From contig NZ_FWZX01000007.1 of assembly GCF_900177295.1 (NCBI RefSeq), forward strand, positions 150,900 through 214,899: a stretch of DNA of 64,000 nt. Direction: 5' to 3'. This DNA comes from Tistlia consotensis USBA 355 (lineage in GTDB: Bacteria > Pseudomonadota > Alphaproteobacteria > Kiloniellales > DSM-21159). The notes below the pieces were generated by a model, which ran no database searches, was not told the DNA's origin, and saw only the letters and a program-made list of their open reading frames with translations. Positions 26,553 through 35,166 of the stretch are shown here, piece by piece. Made by a program: the position numbers and the translations under genes. How positions within the stretch are numbered: position 1 is the stretch's first letter; each line of letters starts with the position of its first letter.

Positions 26553-27443
26553 ATGCCGTCGCCCGCGACCCCGAGCACTTGGCGCCGCGCCCTGCGGCTG
26601 CACCAGTGGGCCAAGAACCTGCTGGTCTTCGCGCCGCTGGCGCTGGCCGGCAGCGTCTCGACCTTCGCCGACCTGCTCGACGCCCTGGCCGGCTTCCTGG
26701 CGCTCGGCCTCGCCGCCTCGGCGGTCTACCTGATCAACGACCTGCGCGACCTCGCCGACGACCGGGCGCATCCGACCAAGCGCCACCGGCCGCTCGCCGC
26801 CGGCGAGATCTCCGACCGCAGCGCCCTGGTCGCGGCCCTGCTGCTGCTGCTGCTCGCCGCCGCCATCGCCGCGGTCCTGCCGAGCCTTTTCGGCGAGGCG
26901 CTGGCGGCCTATCTCGCGACCACCCTCGCCTACTCCTTCCTGCTGAAGCGCTGCCCGCCCTTCGACGTCTTCCTGCTCGGCATCCTCTACGCCCTGCGCA
27001 TCCTGGCCGGCATGGCCTTCGTGCCGGTACCGGTCTCGCCCTGGTTTCTCGGCTTCGCCCTGCTGTTCTTCCTCAGCCTGGCGCTCGCCAAGCGCTACGC
27101 CGAGACGGCCCACGCTCTCGACACCGGCGACACCCTCCGCCTGCACCGCGGCTACCGCCCGGCCGACCTGCCCTTCATCCTGGCGCTCGGCGTCTCGAGC
27201 GGCAGCGCCGCCATGCTGGTCTTCATGGTCTACCTGATCCTCGAACGCTCGCCGGCGACGGTCTATGCGAGCCCCGAGATGCTCTGGCTGGTCTTCCCGC
27301 TGCTCGCCGCCTGGCACGCGCGGATCTGGCTGCTGACCGGGCGCGGCGAGATGCACGAGGACCCGGTTGCCTTCGCCCTGCGCGACCCGCTGTCCTGGGG
27401 CCTCGGGCTGCTGGTCGTGCTCTGCGTCCTGCTGGCTTGGTAG
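26553..27443 (+). CDS. UbiA-family prenyltransferase, decaprenyl-phosphate phosphoribosyltransferase-like
   Basis: Inner-membrane enzyme of 296 residues with about eight or nine membrane segments. The first Asp-rich motif is NDLRDLADDRAHPTKRHRPL near residue 65, and LHQWAKNLLVFAPL near the N-terminus is typical of the branch that transfers phosphoribose to polyprenyl phosphate (mycobacterial Rv3806c, rhizobial NoeC). The second motif region is YSFLLKRCPPFDVFLLGILY. The next two genes are DprE1- and DprE2-like, so together they should make polyprenyl-phosphoryl arabinose. The next gene starts seven bases after its stop. Confidence 0.85.
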   Translation: MPSPATPSTWRRALRLHQWAKNLLVFAPLALAGSVSTFADLLDALAGFLALGLAASAVYLINDLRDLADDRAHPTKRHRPLAAGEISDRSALVAALLLLLLAAAIAAVLPSLFGEALAAYLATTLAYSFLLKRCPPFDVFLLGILYALRILAGMAFVPVPVSPWFLGFALLFFLSLALAKRYAETAHALDTGDTLRLHRGYRPADLPFILALGVSSGSAAMLVFMVYLILERSPATVYASPEMLWLVFPLLAAWHARIWLLTGRGEMHEDPVAFALRDPLSWGLGLLVVLCVLLAW

Positions 27444-27450
27444 CGCGGCG

Positions 27451-28800
27451 ATGGTCGAGCGCGACGGCCGCGATCTCGCCTGGGGCCGGGCACACCCCGG
27501 AGGCCAGGAGGTCCTGCGCCCGGCCTGGCTGGAAGAGGCCGCGGCGCTGGCCGCCGATCCCGACCCGCTGCCGCGGCTGGGCCACGGCGCCGGCCGCTCC
27601 TACGGCGACGAGGCGCTGAGCGACGGCGGTCGCCTGATCGAGACCACGGCGCTCGACCGCTTCGTCGCCTTCGACCCGGCGACGGGCCGCCTGACCTGCG
27701 AGGCCGGCGTGCTGCTGCACGACATCCTGCGCCAGGTCCGCCGCTGGCGCGGCGCCGAGGGCGGCTGGTGGTTCCCGCCGGTGCTGCCCGGCACCCGCTT
27801 CGTCACCCTGGGCGGCGCCATCGCCAACGACGTCCACGGCAAGAACCACCACCGCCGCGGCACCTTCGGCGAGCACGTCGTGAGCCTGACCCTGGCGCGC
27901 TCCGACGGCAGCCTAGCGACCTGCTCGGCGGAGCAGAACCCGGAGCTGTTCCGCGCCACGATCGGCGGCCTGGGCCTGACCGGCCTGATCCTGGAGGCGA
28001 CGCTGCAGCTGATGCCGGCGCCGGGGCTCTGGCTGGAGTGCGAGGAGATCCCGATGGCCGACCTCGCCGGCTTCTTCGCCCTCGCCGAGGAGTCGGAGGC
28101 AGACTGGGAATACACCGCCGCCTGGGTCGACTGCCGGGCGAGCGGCCGGGCGCTCGGCCGCGGCGTCTTCGGCCGGGCCAGGCCGCTGCCGGGCGGCGAA
28201 GCGCCGGCTCCGCCCGAGCTGCCGCGCCTCGCGGTGCCGCTCGCCCCGCCGGTCTCGCCGCTCAATCGCCTGACGCTCGGTGCCTTCAACGCCCTCTACG
28301 GCCGCCGGCCCGGGCTCGGCCGCGGCCGGCTCAGGCGGCTGCCCTATCACAGGCAGCTCTTCCCGCTCGACGCGGTCGGCGGCTGGAACCGCCTCTACGG
28401 CAGGGCCGGCTTCTACCAGTACCAATGCGTCGTGCCGCCGCCGACGGCGCGCGCCACGATCGCCGCCCTGCTGGGCGCCGTCGCCGCGGCCGGCGAGGGC
28501 TCGTTCCTGGCGGTGCTCAAGACCTTCGGGGCGCGGGCGCCGGCCGGCCTGCTGTCTTTCCCGATGCCCGGCGCGACCCTGGCGCTCGACTTCCCCAATC
28601 GCGGCGCGAAGACCCTCGCCCTGCTCGACCGCCTCGACGCCCTGGTGCTGGAGGCCGGCGGCCGGGTCTACTTCGCCAAGGACGGCCGCCAGGGTGCCGA
28701 GGCCTTCCGCCGCTCCTACCCGCTTTGGCAGGAGTTCCGGCGCTGGATCGACCCGCGCTTCGCCTCGGCGCTGTCCCGCCGCCTGGAGCTGACGCCATGA
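27451..28800 (+). CDS. FAD-binding oxidase, DprE1-like (polyprenylphosphoryl-ribose 2'-oxidase)
   Basis: A 449-residue VAO-type flavoprotein from the ATG at 27451. The FAD-binding part has RLGHGAGRSYGDEAL and the hallmark VHGKNHHRRGTFGEHV (residues about 130-145), nearly the same as mycobacterial DprE1. Near the C-terminus, GLLSFPMPGATLALDFPNRG and VYFAKDGR match the DprE1 active-site region, including the catalytic Lys. Where mycobacterial DprE1 has the Cys attacked by covalent benzothiazinones (NICVDFP), this protein has Ala (TLALDFP). It should oxidise C2' of the ribose unit to a keto intermediate that the next gene product reduces. Confidence 0.85.
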   Translation: MVERDGRDLAWGRAHPGGQEVLRPAWLEEAAALAADPDPLPRLGHGAGRSYGDEALSDGGRLIETTALDRFVAFDPATGRLTCEAGVLLHDILRQVRRWRGAEGGWWFPPVLPGTRFVTLGGAIANDVHGKNHHRRGTFGEHVVSLTLARSDGSLATCSAEQNPELFRATIGGLGLTGLILEATLQLMPAPGLWLECEEIPMADLAGFFALAEESEADWEYTAAWVDCRASGRALGRGVFGRARPLPGGEAPAPPELPRLAVPLAPPVSPLNRLTLGAFNALYGRRPGLGRGRLRRLPYHRQLFPLDAVGGWNRLYGRAGFYQYQCVVPPPTARATIAALLGAVAAAGEGSFLAVLKTFGARAPAGLLSFPMPGATLALDFPNRGAKTLALLDRLDALVLEAGGRVYFAKDGRQGAEAFRRSYPLWQEFRRWIDPRFASALSRRLELTP

Positions 28801-29543
28801 GCGAATCCCTGAAGGTCTCGATCTACGGCGCGACCTCGGCGATCGCCCAGGCCGTGGCCCGCCGCTACGCCGCCCGCGGCGCCCGCTTCTTCCTCGCCGG
28901 GCGCTCGCCCGAACACCTGGAGCGGGTCGCCGGGGACCTGGCCGTGCGCGGCGCCGCCGCCGTCGCGACGCATGCCGGCGACCTCGCCGAGGCGGCCGGC
29001 GACGCCGCCCTGCAGGCGGCCGAGGCGGCGGCGCACGGCGTCCCGGACGTCCTGCTGGTCGCCTTCGGCACGCTCGGCGAGCAGCAGCGCGACGAGCAGG
29101 ACCCGGCGCGCGCGGCGGCGACGCTGGAGACCAACCTCGTTGCGCCGGTCCGCCTGCTGCTGCCGGCCGCTGCGGCGATGGAGCGGCGCGGCAGCGGCCG
29201 CCTGGTCGTGATCTCCTCGGTCGCCGGCGAGCGCGGCCGCCGCTCCAACCACCTCTACGGCGCCGCCAAGGGCGGCCTCTCGATCTTCCTGGCCGGCCTG
29301 CGCGACCGCCTGGCGCCCGCCGGGGTCGCCGTGGTCGACGTCCGGCCCGGCTTCGTCGACACGCCGATGACCCGGGACTTCCGCAAGGGTCCGCTCTGGG
29401 CCAGCCCCGAGCGGGTCGCCGACGACATCGTCGCGGCCGCCGACGCCGGACGGGCCGTCGTCTACACGCCCTGGTTCTGGCGCTGGATCATGCTGGTGAT
29501 CCGCAACCTGCCGGCCGCCGTGATGCGCCGCCTGAACCTCTAG
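28797..29543 (+). CDS. Short-chain dehydrogenase, DprE2-like (keto-sugar reductase)
   Basis: A 248-residue SDR enzyme whose ATG overlaps the preceding stop (ATGA). The cofactor motif is YGATSAIAQAVARRYA (GxxxxI variant seen in DprE2, residues 9-24). The catalytic residues are Ser in VVISSVAGERG and Tyr/Lys in LYGAAKGGL, with DVRPGFVDTPMTRDF after them. The C-terminus PWFWRWIMLVIRNLPAAVMR is hydrophobic and probably membrane-associated. It should reduce the 2'-keto intermediate to the arabinose epimer. It is the last gene of the three-gene set, and about 70 bases without recognisable content follow. Confidence 0.85.
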   Translation: MSESLKVSIYGATSAIAQAVARRYAARGARFFLAGRSPEHLERVAGDLAVRGAAAVATHAGDLAEAAGDAALQAAEAAAHGVPDVLLVAFGTLGEQQRDEQDPARAAATLETNLVAPVRLLLPAAAAMERRGSGRLVVISSVAGERGRRSNHLYGAAKGGLSIFLAGLRDRLAPAGVAVVDVRPGFVDTPMTRDFRKGPLWASPERVADDIVAAADAGRAVVYTPWFWRWIMLVIRNLPAAVMRRLNL

Positions 29544-29612
29544 GCCCCATTCGGCCTGCCAGCACTTTCAGCCGACCGGTACCGAGACCAGCCGCCAATA
29601 AGTCAGACACCT

Positions 29613-29828
29613 CTATTTGAATGAGGAATGACTATCGATATGTTTTGCAAGCTTCACCGGCCTAAATCGAGGGTGGTCTCCACAATGATTACACGGAGGG
29701 AATTTCCTTCCAACAATCACCGTGACCTCATGCTCCGCAACATGATCCTCATCGTGGACAACTTTGTATACGCCCGACGCTTCGACTTTATCGCCAGGCT
29801 TAAACTCTGACTTCGTGAGCTTAGTCAT
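29613..29828 (-). CDS. Small conserved-looking protein with a CxxC motif, unknown function
   Basis: A 71-residue protein starting at the ATG at 29828, with GAGGG eight bases upstream. An in-frame ATG at 29843 would add five residues. The sequence opens MTKLTKSEFKPGDKVEASGV and continues with YKVVHDEDHVAEHEVTVI, then the motif FPPCNHCGDHPRF, which could bind zinc. I have an impression of similar short proteins in other bacteria but cannot name a family. Codon use is clearly less GC-rich than in the neighbouring genes, and the flanking 29.55-29.92 kb is also AT-richer, so the pocket may have been acquired by transfer. Confidence 0.6.
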   Translation of the reverse strand: MTKLTKSEFKPGDKVEASGVYKVVHDEDHVAEHEVTVIVGRKFPPCNHCGDHPRFRPVKLAKHIDSHSSFK

Positions 29829-29920
29829 CGCGCAATCCCTCATGTCATCGGCATGATATTCAACCTAAAATAGCTTAATCCAGCGCGGCCTTGCGCGCTC
29901 TACAATTCCCTTCAACGAAC

Positions 29921-30625
29921 TCAGGATGAAGCCGCCGGGTCGTGGCTCGACGCAGCCAGCCCCAGCACGTCCTTCAGGTGCCCGCTCTTGACCCAGAGAC
30001 GGGCACCCTCCGGGCCGGCCTCGGCGACCAGCCGGCCGCCGGCCGGCAGGCGCAGCCAGGACCAGGGCCCGAAGGCCTCGCCGCCCTCCTCGAAGCCGCC
30101 CTCCAGCACCAGCAGCTCCAGCCCGCCGGGCAGGTCGAGCGCGACCTCCGCGCCGGGCGCCCAGCGCTCCAGCCGGACCTCCTCGCGGGCGTCGCGGAAC
30201 AGCGGCACCAGCTCGACGCCGGGCCGCCCGGGCGCCGGGACCGGCGCGACGCCGCCGCTGTCGAGCCGGACCTGGGTGCGGTCGGCGGGATCGAACTGCC
30301 AGAGCTTGACCAGGATCGTGCAGCCCGGCGCCGAGGCCGGGGTGTGCGAGGAGGTCGGCGGGTTGCGCACGTAGCTGCCGGCCGGGAAGTCGCCGTGCTC
30401 GTCCTGGAAGGTGCCCTCGAGCACCAGGAACTCCTCGCCGCCGCCGTGGACGTGGGGCGAGAAGCGGCTGCCCGGCGCGTAGCGCACGATCGAGGTCGCG
30501 CGCGCCACCTCGCCGCCGATGCGGTCGAGCATCCGCCGCTCGACGCCGGGCATCGGCGAGGCGACCCAGTCGAGCCGCGCGGCATGGACCGCGGCGCGGC
30601 GGGTGAAGTCGGCATTGAGCTCCAT
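29921..30625 (-). CDS. Double-cupin protein, ChrR-like cupin family
   Basis: A 234-residue cytosolic protein with two cupin halves. The first has the full metal-binding set: [16 protein letters not shown] (His, His, Glu) and [11 protein letters not shown] (His), about residues 55-105. The second half, from about residue 150, keeps the fold ([20 protein letters not shown]) but lacks the His residues. It resembles the cupin domain of ChrR anti-sigma factors without the N-terminal zinc domain. Start ATG at 30625, GACGGAGAT before it. Function unknown, possibly an oxidative-stress sensor or an enzyme. It is divergent from rnd. Confidence 0.82.
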   Translation of the reverse strand: MELNADFTRRAAVHAARLDWVASPMPGVERRMLDRIGGEVARATSIVRYAPGSRFSPHVHGGGEEFLVLEGTFQDEHGDFPAGSYVRNPPTSSHTPASAPGCTILVKLWQFDPADRTQVRLDSGGVAPVPAPGRPGVELVPLFRDAREEVRLERWAPGAEVALDLPGGLELLVLEGGFEEGGEAFGPWSWLRLPAGGRLVAEAGPEGARLWVKSGHLKDVLGLAASSHDPAASS

Positions 30626-30817
30626 GGTCGATCTCCGTCCTGCTGACCGATGATATAGGCGGGCAGCCTTCGACGAGGCAGCAAAGCTGCGTGAACCGTC
30701 AGGCCCGGACCGCCGGCTCGATCTGCCGGACCGCGTGCAGTCCGCCCGGCCGAATTTGGCGGTCGGGCACGGCCATGCTTTCCCAGCGGCGGCGGTTGCG
30801 GCTATACCGGGCGGACC

Positions 30818-31978
30818 ATGACACCAATCACCGACAGCACGGCCCTGGCCGCCCTCTGCGACCGGTTGGCCAAGGCCGACTTCGTCACCGTCGACACCGA
30901 GTTCGTGCGCGACACCACCTACTGGCCGAAGCTCTGCCTGGTGCAGCTCGCCGGGCCGGAGGACGCCGCGATCGTCGATCCGCTGGCCGAGGGCCTGGAT
31001 CTGGCCCCGCTGGTCCGGCTGCTCAACGAGGAGCCGGTGATCAAGGTCTTCCACGCGGCGCGCCAGGACCTGGAGATCTTCTTCCACATGACCGGCCAGG
31101 TGCCGGCGCCGGTCTTCGACACCCAGGTCGCCGCGATGGTCTGCGGCTTCGGCGACCAGGTCAGCTACGAGAAGCTGGCCGGCGCCCTGGCCGGCGCGCG
31201 CATCGACAAGGGCGCGCGCTACGCCGACTGGGTCCGGCGCCCGCTGACCGAGCGCCAGCTCGACTACGCCCTGTCGGACGTCACCTACCTGCGCAAGGCC
31301 TACGAGAAGCTGGTGCGCAAGCTGGAGAAGAACCGCCGCGCCGACTGGCTGAACGAGGAGATGGCGGTGCTGACCGACCCCCAGACCTACGACCTGCACC
31401 CGGAGCGGGCCTGGCTGCGGCTCAAGACCCGCTCGCGCGACCGCCGCTACCTCGTGGTACTCAAGGCGCTGGCGACCTGGCGCGAGGAGGAGGCCCAGCG
31501 CCGCGACCTGCCGCGCAACCGGGTGCTGCGCGACGAGCAGCTCTACGACATCGCCCAGCGCGCACCGAAGGGCACGAACGAGCTGGCCCACACCCGCGGA
31601 CTCAACGAGGACTTCGCGCGCGGCCGGCTCGGCAAGGGCATCCTGGCGGCGATCGAGGCCGCCCTCGCCCAGCCCCAGGACCTCTGGCCGAGCCTGCCCA
31701 AGGAGGAGGCCCTGCCGGACGCCCCCGGGCCGATCGCCGACCTGCTGAAGATGCTGCTCAAGGTCAAGTGCGACAGCGAGGGCGTCGCGCCGAAGCTGGT
31801 CGCCAACAGCCTGGACATCGAGCGCCTGGCGAGCGGCGAGGACAACGGCTCGCCGCTGCTGCACGGCTGGCGCTACGAGGTCTTCGGGCGCGACGCCGAG
31901 GCCCTGATGGCCGGCCGCCTGGCGATCGCCGCGCGCGACGGCAAGGCGGTCGCCCTGCCGCTCGACGGCGCCGACTGA
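30818..31978 (+). CDS. rnd: Ribonuclease D
   Basis: 3'-5' exoribonuclease that trims tRNA and other small RNA 3' ends in the cytosol. It has 386 residues, the usual length. The DEDDy catalytic residues are visible: Asp and Glu in [13 protein letters not shown] (about residue 24-36), Asp in [10 protein letters not shown] and Tyr/Asp in [11 protein letters not shown] near 150. An HRDC RNA-binding domain follows (about 205-285), with [19 protein letters not shown]. The start ATG at 30818 follows a GCGGACC stretch with no good ribosome site. Confidence 0.95.
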   Translation: MTPITDSTALAALCDRLAKADFVTVDTEFVRDTTYWPKLCLVQLAGPEDAAIVDPLAEGLDLAPLVRLLNEEPVIKVFHAARQDLEIFFHMTGQVPAPVFDTQVAAMVCGFGDQVSYEKLAGALAGARIDKGARYADWVRRPLTERQLDYALSDVTYLRKAYEKLVRKLEKNRRADWLNEEMAVLTDPQTYDLHPERAWLRLKTRSRDRRYLVVLKALATWREEEAQRRDLPRNRVLRDEQLYDIAQRAPKGTNELAHTRGLNEDFARGRLGKGILAAIEAALAQPQDLWPSLPKEEALPDAPGPIADLLKMLLKVKCDSEGVAPKLVANSLDIERLASGEDNGSPLLHGWRYEVFGRDAEALMAGRLAIAARDGKAVALPLDGAD

Positions 31979-32010
31979 GGGGTGGGCGCCTCGCCGCCCT
32001 CTTGCTCATC

Positions 32011-32117
32011 CGTCATCCCCGCGAAAGCGGGGATCCAGAGAAAGGCGTCGCCTGCGTGGACGGTCCGGTTTCCGTGCCCGCGGCGTCGTTCTCTGGATCC
32101 CCGCTTTCGCGGGGATG
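32011..32117. repeat. Palindromic dispersed repeat, family A, copy 1
   Basis: The ends are CGTCATCCCCGCGAAAGCGG and its inverse, both followed inward by GGATCCAGAG-type sequence. The long arms would form a stem closing a central part with GCGTGGACGGTCCGG. A close copy lies at 43854-43963. It sits between rnd and the peptidase gene and abuts or supplies the latter's 5' end. Confidence 0.85.
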
Positions 32118-32140
32118 GCGGGAAGAGGGAGGTCAGGCCG

Positions 32141-33133
32141 CTGCGGCCTTGGCTGGCGCTCGCCTTCCTCCTCCTTCTCGCCTCCCCCGCCGCCGCCCAG
32201 GACGGGCCGCCGTCGCTCGGCCTGCCGGTGCTCTGCGAGATCGGCGTCGAGTGCTTCGTCCAGCAGTACGTCGACACGCGGCCCGGGCCGCTCGCCCAGG
32301 ACTACCTCTGCGGCGGCCTGGCCTACGACCGCCACGACGGCACCGACATCCGCGTGCCGACCCTGGCCGACATGGAGCGCGGCGTGCCCGTGGTCGCGGC
32401 CGCGCCCGGCACGGTGCGGGCGGTGCGCGACGGCGAGCCGGACATGGACCCGGCCAGGCGCGGGCTCGACAGGATCAAGGGCCGCGAGTCCGGCAACGCC
32501 GTGCTGATCGACCATCTCGGCGGCTGGACCACGCAGTACAGCCACCTGAAGCAGGGCTCGGTCCTGGTCCGGCCCGGCCAGCGGGTCGGCGCGGGGCAGA
32601 TCCTCGGCCTGATCGGCCAGTCGGGCCTGGCCGAGTTCCCCCACGTCGAGTTCCGCCTGTTCCACGGCGACCAGCGCATCGATCCCTTCACCGGCCTGCC
32701 GCCGGAGAGCGGCTGCGACAAGCCCGGGCGCGCGCTGTGGGACGCCGAGGCCGCCCAGGCCCTGGTCTACCGCGCCGGCGGCCTGCTCGCCGCCGGCTTC
32801 GCCGGCAGCAACCCGGAGATCGGGGCGATCAAGGCCGGCGCCTACCTGGGCAACGACCGGCTGCCGGCCAGCGCGGCCGCCCTCGCCTTCTGGGTCATCG
32901 ACTACGGCCTGGAGCCAGGCGACAGCTGGCGCCTGGAGATCCACGGCCCCGACGGCAGGCTGTTCGCCGAATCCGACGGCAAGCTCGACAGGAAGCAGGC
33001 CGACTGGATCCGCGTCCTCGGCCGCCGGCGCGGCGACCGGCCCTGGCCGTCGGGCCGCTACGAGGCCCGCCACAGGGTCGCGCGCAACGGCGTCGTGCTG
33101 ATCGACCGGGCGCGGGCCGTCGTCGTCGAATAG
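32141..33133 (+). CDS. Exported M23-family (LytM-type) metallopeptidase-like protein
   Basis: Probably a periplasmic cell-wall peptidase or a regulator of one. The start is uncertain. The only in-frame GTG is at 31982, which would put 53 residues encoded by a dispersed repeat in front. A CTG at 32141, ten bases after GGGAGG, gives a perfect signal peptide: (M)RPWLALAFLLLLASPAAAQ. The LytM domain (about residues 70-190) has the zinc ligands His and Asp in YDRHDGTDIRV, then TQYSHLKQGS and QSGLAEFPHVEFRLF. In the last motif the usual H-x-H reads H-V-E, so one zinc ligand is replaced by Glu and activity is uncertain. The C-terminal half is a beta-rich domain of unknown type. Confidence 0.7.
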   Translation: MRPWLALAFLLLLASPAAAQDGPPSLGLPVLCEIGVECFVQQYVDTRPGPLAQDYLCGGLAYDRHDGTDIRVPTLADMERGVPVVAAAPGTVRAVRDGEPDMDPARRGLDRIKGRESGNAVLIDHLGGWTTQYSHLKQGSVLVRPGQRVGAGQILGLIGQSGLAEFPHVEFRLFHGDQRIDPFTGLPPESGCDKPGRALWDAEAAQALVYRAGGLLAAGFAGSNPEIGAIKAGAYLGNDRLPASAAALAFWVIDYGLEPGDSWRLEIHGPDGRLFAESDGKLDRKQADWIRVLGRRRGDRPWPSGRYEARHRVARNGVVLIDRARAVVVE

Positions 33134-33294
33134 GTCCCGAGAACAGACTGCGGCATCCGCGCCGAAGATTCCCGGTGACGGCCCCGGCCCGGCTGTTCTA
33201 GCCTGCCGGGACAAGCAGAAGAAAAGTTCCAGGGACGCTTACCAGGGGACGCTGGATACCCGGGCTGCGGACGCACTCCTCAGGGGGATCACAG

Positions 33295-34287
33295 ATGACT
33301 CATCCGTTTCGGCGCCTGATCGCGCTCGCCGGCTTCGCCGCGATGGCGGCGGTCGGCCTCTCCTCGGCCGCTCCGGCCTCGGCCGAGCCGCTCAAGGTCG
33401 CGCACTCGACCTGGGTCGGCTACGGGCCGCTCTACATCGCCAAGGACAAGGGCTTCTTCAAGGAGGAGGGCCTCGACGTCCAGCTGATCGTCATGGAGGA
33501 TCCGAAGATCCGCTTCCCGGCGCTGGCGGCCGGCAAGATCGACGTGCTGGTCTCGACCGTCGACACCCTGCTCAACTACATGTCGGCCGGCGTCGACTAC
33601 CGCTACCTCTTCGCCCTCGACGACTCGAAGGGTGGCGACGGCATCGTCGCCAAGAAGGACATCAAGACGATCGCCGACCTCAAGGGCAAGTCGGTCGCCT
33701 ACAACCAGGGCTCGGTCTCCGAGTTCTACCTCGGCGTCCTGCTCAAGCAGGCCGGCCTCAAGCTGTCGGACGTCAAGACCCAGAACATGTCGGCGGGCGA
33801 CGCCGGCGCCGCCTTCGTCGCGGGCCGGGTCGACGCGGCCGTGACCTGGGAGCCCTGGCTGACCCGCGGCAAGCAGGCGCCGGACGGCCACCTGCTGGTC
33901 GACAGCTCGACCTCGCCCGGCCTGATCACCGACGTCGCGATCACCACCAAGGAGACGCTGGCCAAGCGCGGCAAGGAGCTGGCGGCGCTCTACCGGGCCT
34001 GGGCCAAGGCCGTCGCTTGGCAGAAGACCCACGAGGACGAGGCCGACAAGATCATGGCCAAGGGCGTCGGCGGCTGGCTCGACGACCCGGCGGTCTTCAA
34101 GGAGACGCGCGCGGGCATCGCCTTCTACGACGCCGCCATGAACAAGTCCTTCATCGGCACCGAGGCCAAGCCCGGCCCGATCGCCGAGACGATCGCGAAC
34201 GCGGAGGCGCTCAACAAGGAGAACGGCACCTCGGACATCGACGTGCCGCCGGCCTCGCTGGTCGCCTTCGGCATCGTCAACCAGTAG
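33295..34287 (+). CDS. NitT/TauT-family ABC transporter substrate-binding protein
   Basis: A 330-residue periplasmic protein with signal peptide MTHPFRRLIALAGFAAMAAV, cleaved after ASA. The mature start PLKVAHSTWVGYGPLYIAKD and KGFFKEEGLDVQLI are typical of the SsuA/TauA/ThiY-like fold, as are AGKIDVLVSTVDTLLNYMSA and FVAGRVDAAVTWEPWLTRG. The start follows GGGGGATCACAG. The 160-base leader before it has a near-repeat CCAGGGACGCT/CCAGGGGACGCT (33229-33253). Its operon ends with an agmatinase-family gene, which suggests a guanidino or amino-amide ligand. Confidence 0.88.
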   Translation: MTHPFRRLIALAGFAAMAAVGLSSAAPASAEPLKVAHSTWVGYGPLYIAKDKGFFKEEGLDVQLIVMEDPKIRFPALAAGKIDVLVSTVDTLLNYMSAGVDYRYLFALDDSKGGDGIVAKKDIKTIADLKGKSVAYNQGSVSEFYLGVLLKQAGLKLSDVKTQNMSAGDAGAAFVAGRVDAAVTWEPWLTRGKQAPDGHLLVDSSTSPGLITDVAITTKETLAKRGKELAALYRAWAKAVAWQKTHEDEADKIMAKGVGGWLDDPAVFKETRAGIAFYDAAMNKSFIGTEAKPGPIAETIANAEALNKENGTSDIDVPPASLVAFGIVNQ

Positions 34288-34315
34288 TCCGCAAACCCTC
34301 GGTGTCCATCTGGCT

Positions 34316-34338
34316 CCCCCCGGCGTCCGGCCGGGGGG
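34316..34338 (+). other. Intercistronic stem-loop between binding-protein and permease genes
   Basis: CCCCCCGGC (34316-34324) pairs with GCCGGGGGG (34330-34338) around five bases. A GC-only nine-pair stem without a T-run, 28 bases after the binding-protein stop. Confidence 0.6.
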
Positions 34339-34354
34339 CGCGGAGGTCGTGACC

Positions 34355-35149
34355 ATGGCTCTGCGCGACCTCCTCGCCCCGAAATCCGAGATCCCGGCGC
34401 CGGTCTTCCTCGGCCTCAGCCTCTTCGCGATCGCCACGCTGTTCGGCGGCTGGTGCCTGCTGACCTACGGCCATCTCGTGCGGCCCGACTTCCTGGCGCC
34501 GCCGGACGCGGTCGCCCTGGCCGGCTGGAAGCGGCTCGGCAACCTGTCGCTGCTCGAGAACATCTGGGCGAGCCTCTCGGTCATCATGACCGGCTTCCTG
34601 CTGGCCTCGGTGCTGGCGGTGCCGCTCGGCGTGCTGATGGGCTCGTTCCAGGCGGCGCGCGCGCTGCTCGAGCCGATCACCGGCTTCATGCGCTACCTGC
34701 CGGTCAGCGCCCTGATCCCGCTGCTGATCCTCTGGATCGGCATCGGCTTCGAGGAGAAGGTGACGGTGATCTTCCTCGGCACCTTCTTCCAGCAGCTGAT
34801 CCTGATCTCCGACGTCTCGGCCAGGGTCAGCAAGGACCTGATCGACTGCTCCTACACCCTCGGCGCCAACCGCCGGCAGGTCGTCACGCGCGTGCTCTTC
34901 CCGGCCTGCATGCCGGGGGTCATGGACAACCTGAGGGTCACCATGGGCTGGGCCTGGACCTACCTGGTGGTCGCCGAGCTGGTCGCCGCCAACTCCGGCC
35001 TCGGCTACATGATCCTCAACGCCATGCGCGGGCTGTTCACCGACGTGATCCTGCTCGGCGTCTTCACCATCGGCATCCTGGGCCTGATGACCGATACCCT
35101 CTTCAAGCTGCTGCGCCGGGTGCTGCTGCCCTGGTCGGCGACCTTCTGA
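34355..35149 (+). CDS. NitT/TauT-type ABC transporter permease
   Basis: Inner-membrane protein of 264 residues from the ATG at 34355, with GGAGG eight bases before it. About six membrane segments follow an N-terminal cytoplasmic stretch. The EAA-type loop is DCSYTLGANRRQVVTRVLFP (near residue 165), followed by CMPGVMDNLRVTMGWAWTYL and VVAELVAANSGLGYMI, landmarks of the SsuC/TauC family. The ATPase gene follows after 17 bases. Confidence 0.92.
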   Translation: MALRDLLAPKSEIPAPVFLGLSLFAIATLFGGWCLLTYGHLVRPDFLAPPDAVALAGWKRLGNLSLLENIWASLSVIMTGFLLASVLAVPLGVLMGSFQAARALLEPITGFMRYLPVSALIPLLILWIGIGFEEKVTVIFLGTFFQQLILISDVSARVSKDLIDCSYTLGANRRQVVTRVLFPACMPGVMDNLRVTMGWAWTYLVVAELVAANSGLGYMILNAMRGLFTDVILLGVFTIGILGLMTDTLFKLLRRVLLPWSATF

Positions 35150-35166
35150 GCGCCGGGACGGGGACG

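Noticed and set aside
33134..33294. Possible guanidine-I riboswitch before the NitT/TauT operon with a ureohydrolase
   Set aside because: The leader has repeats (CCAGGGACGCT twice) and a CCGGGACAAGC stretch, but not the conserved core sequences and spacing of the known motif. A covariance-model search with the guanidine-I model would decide it.
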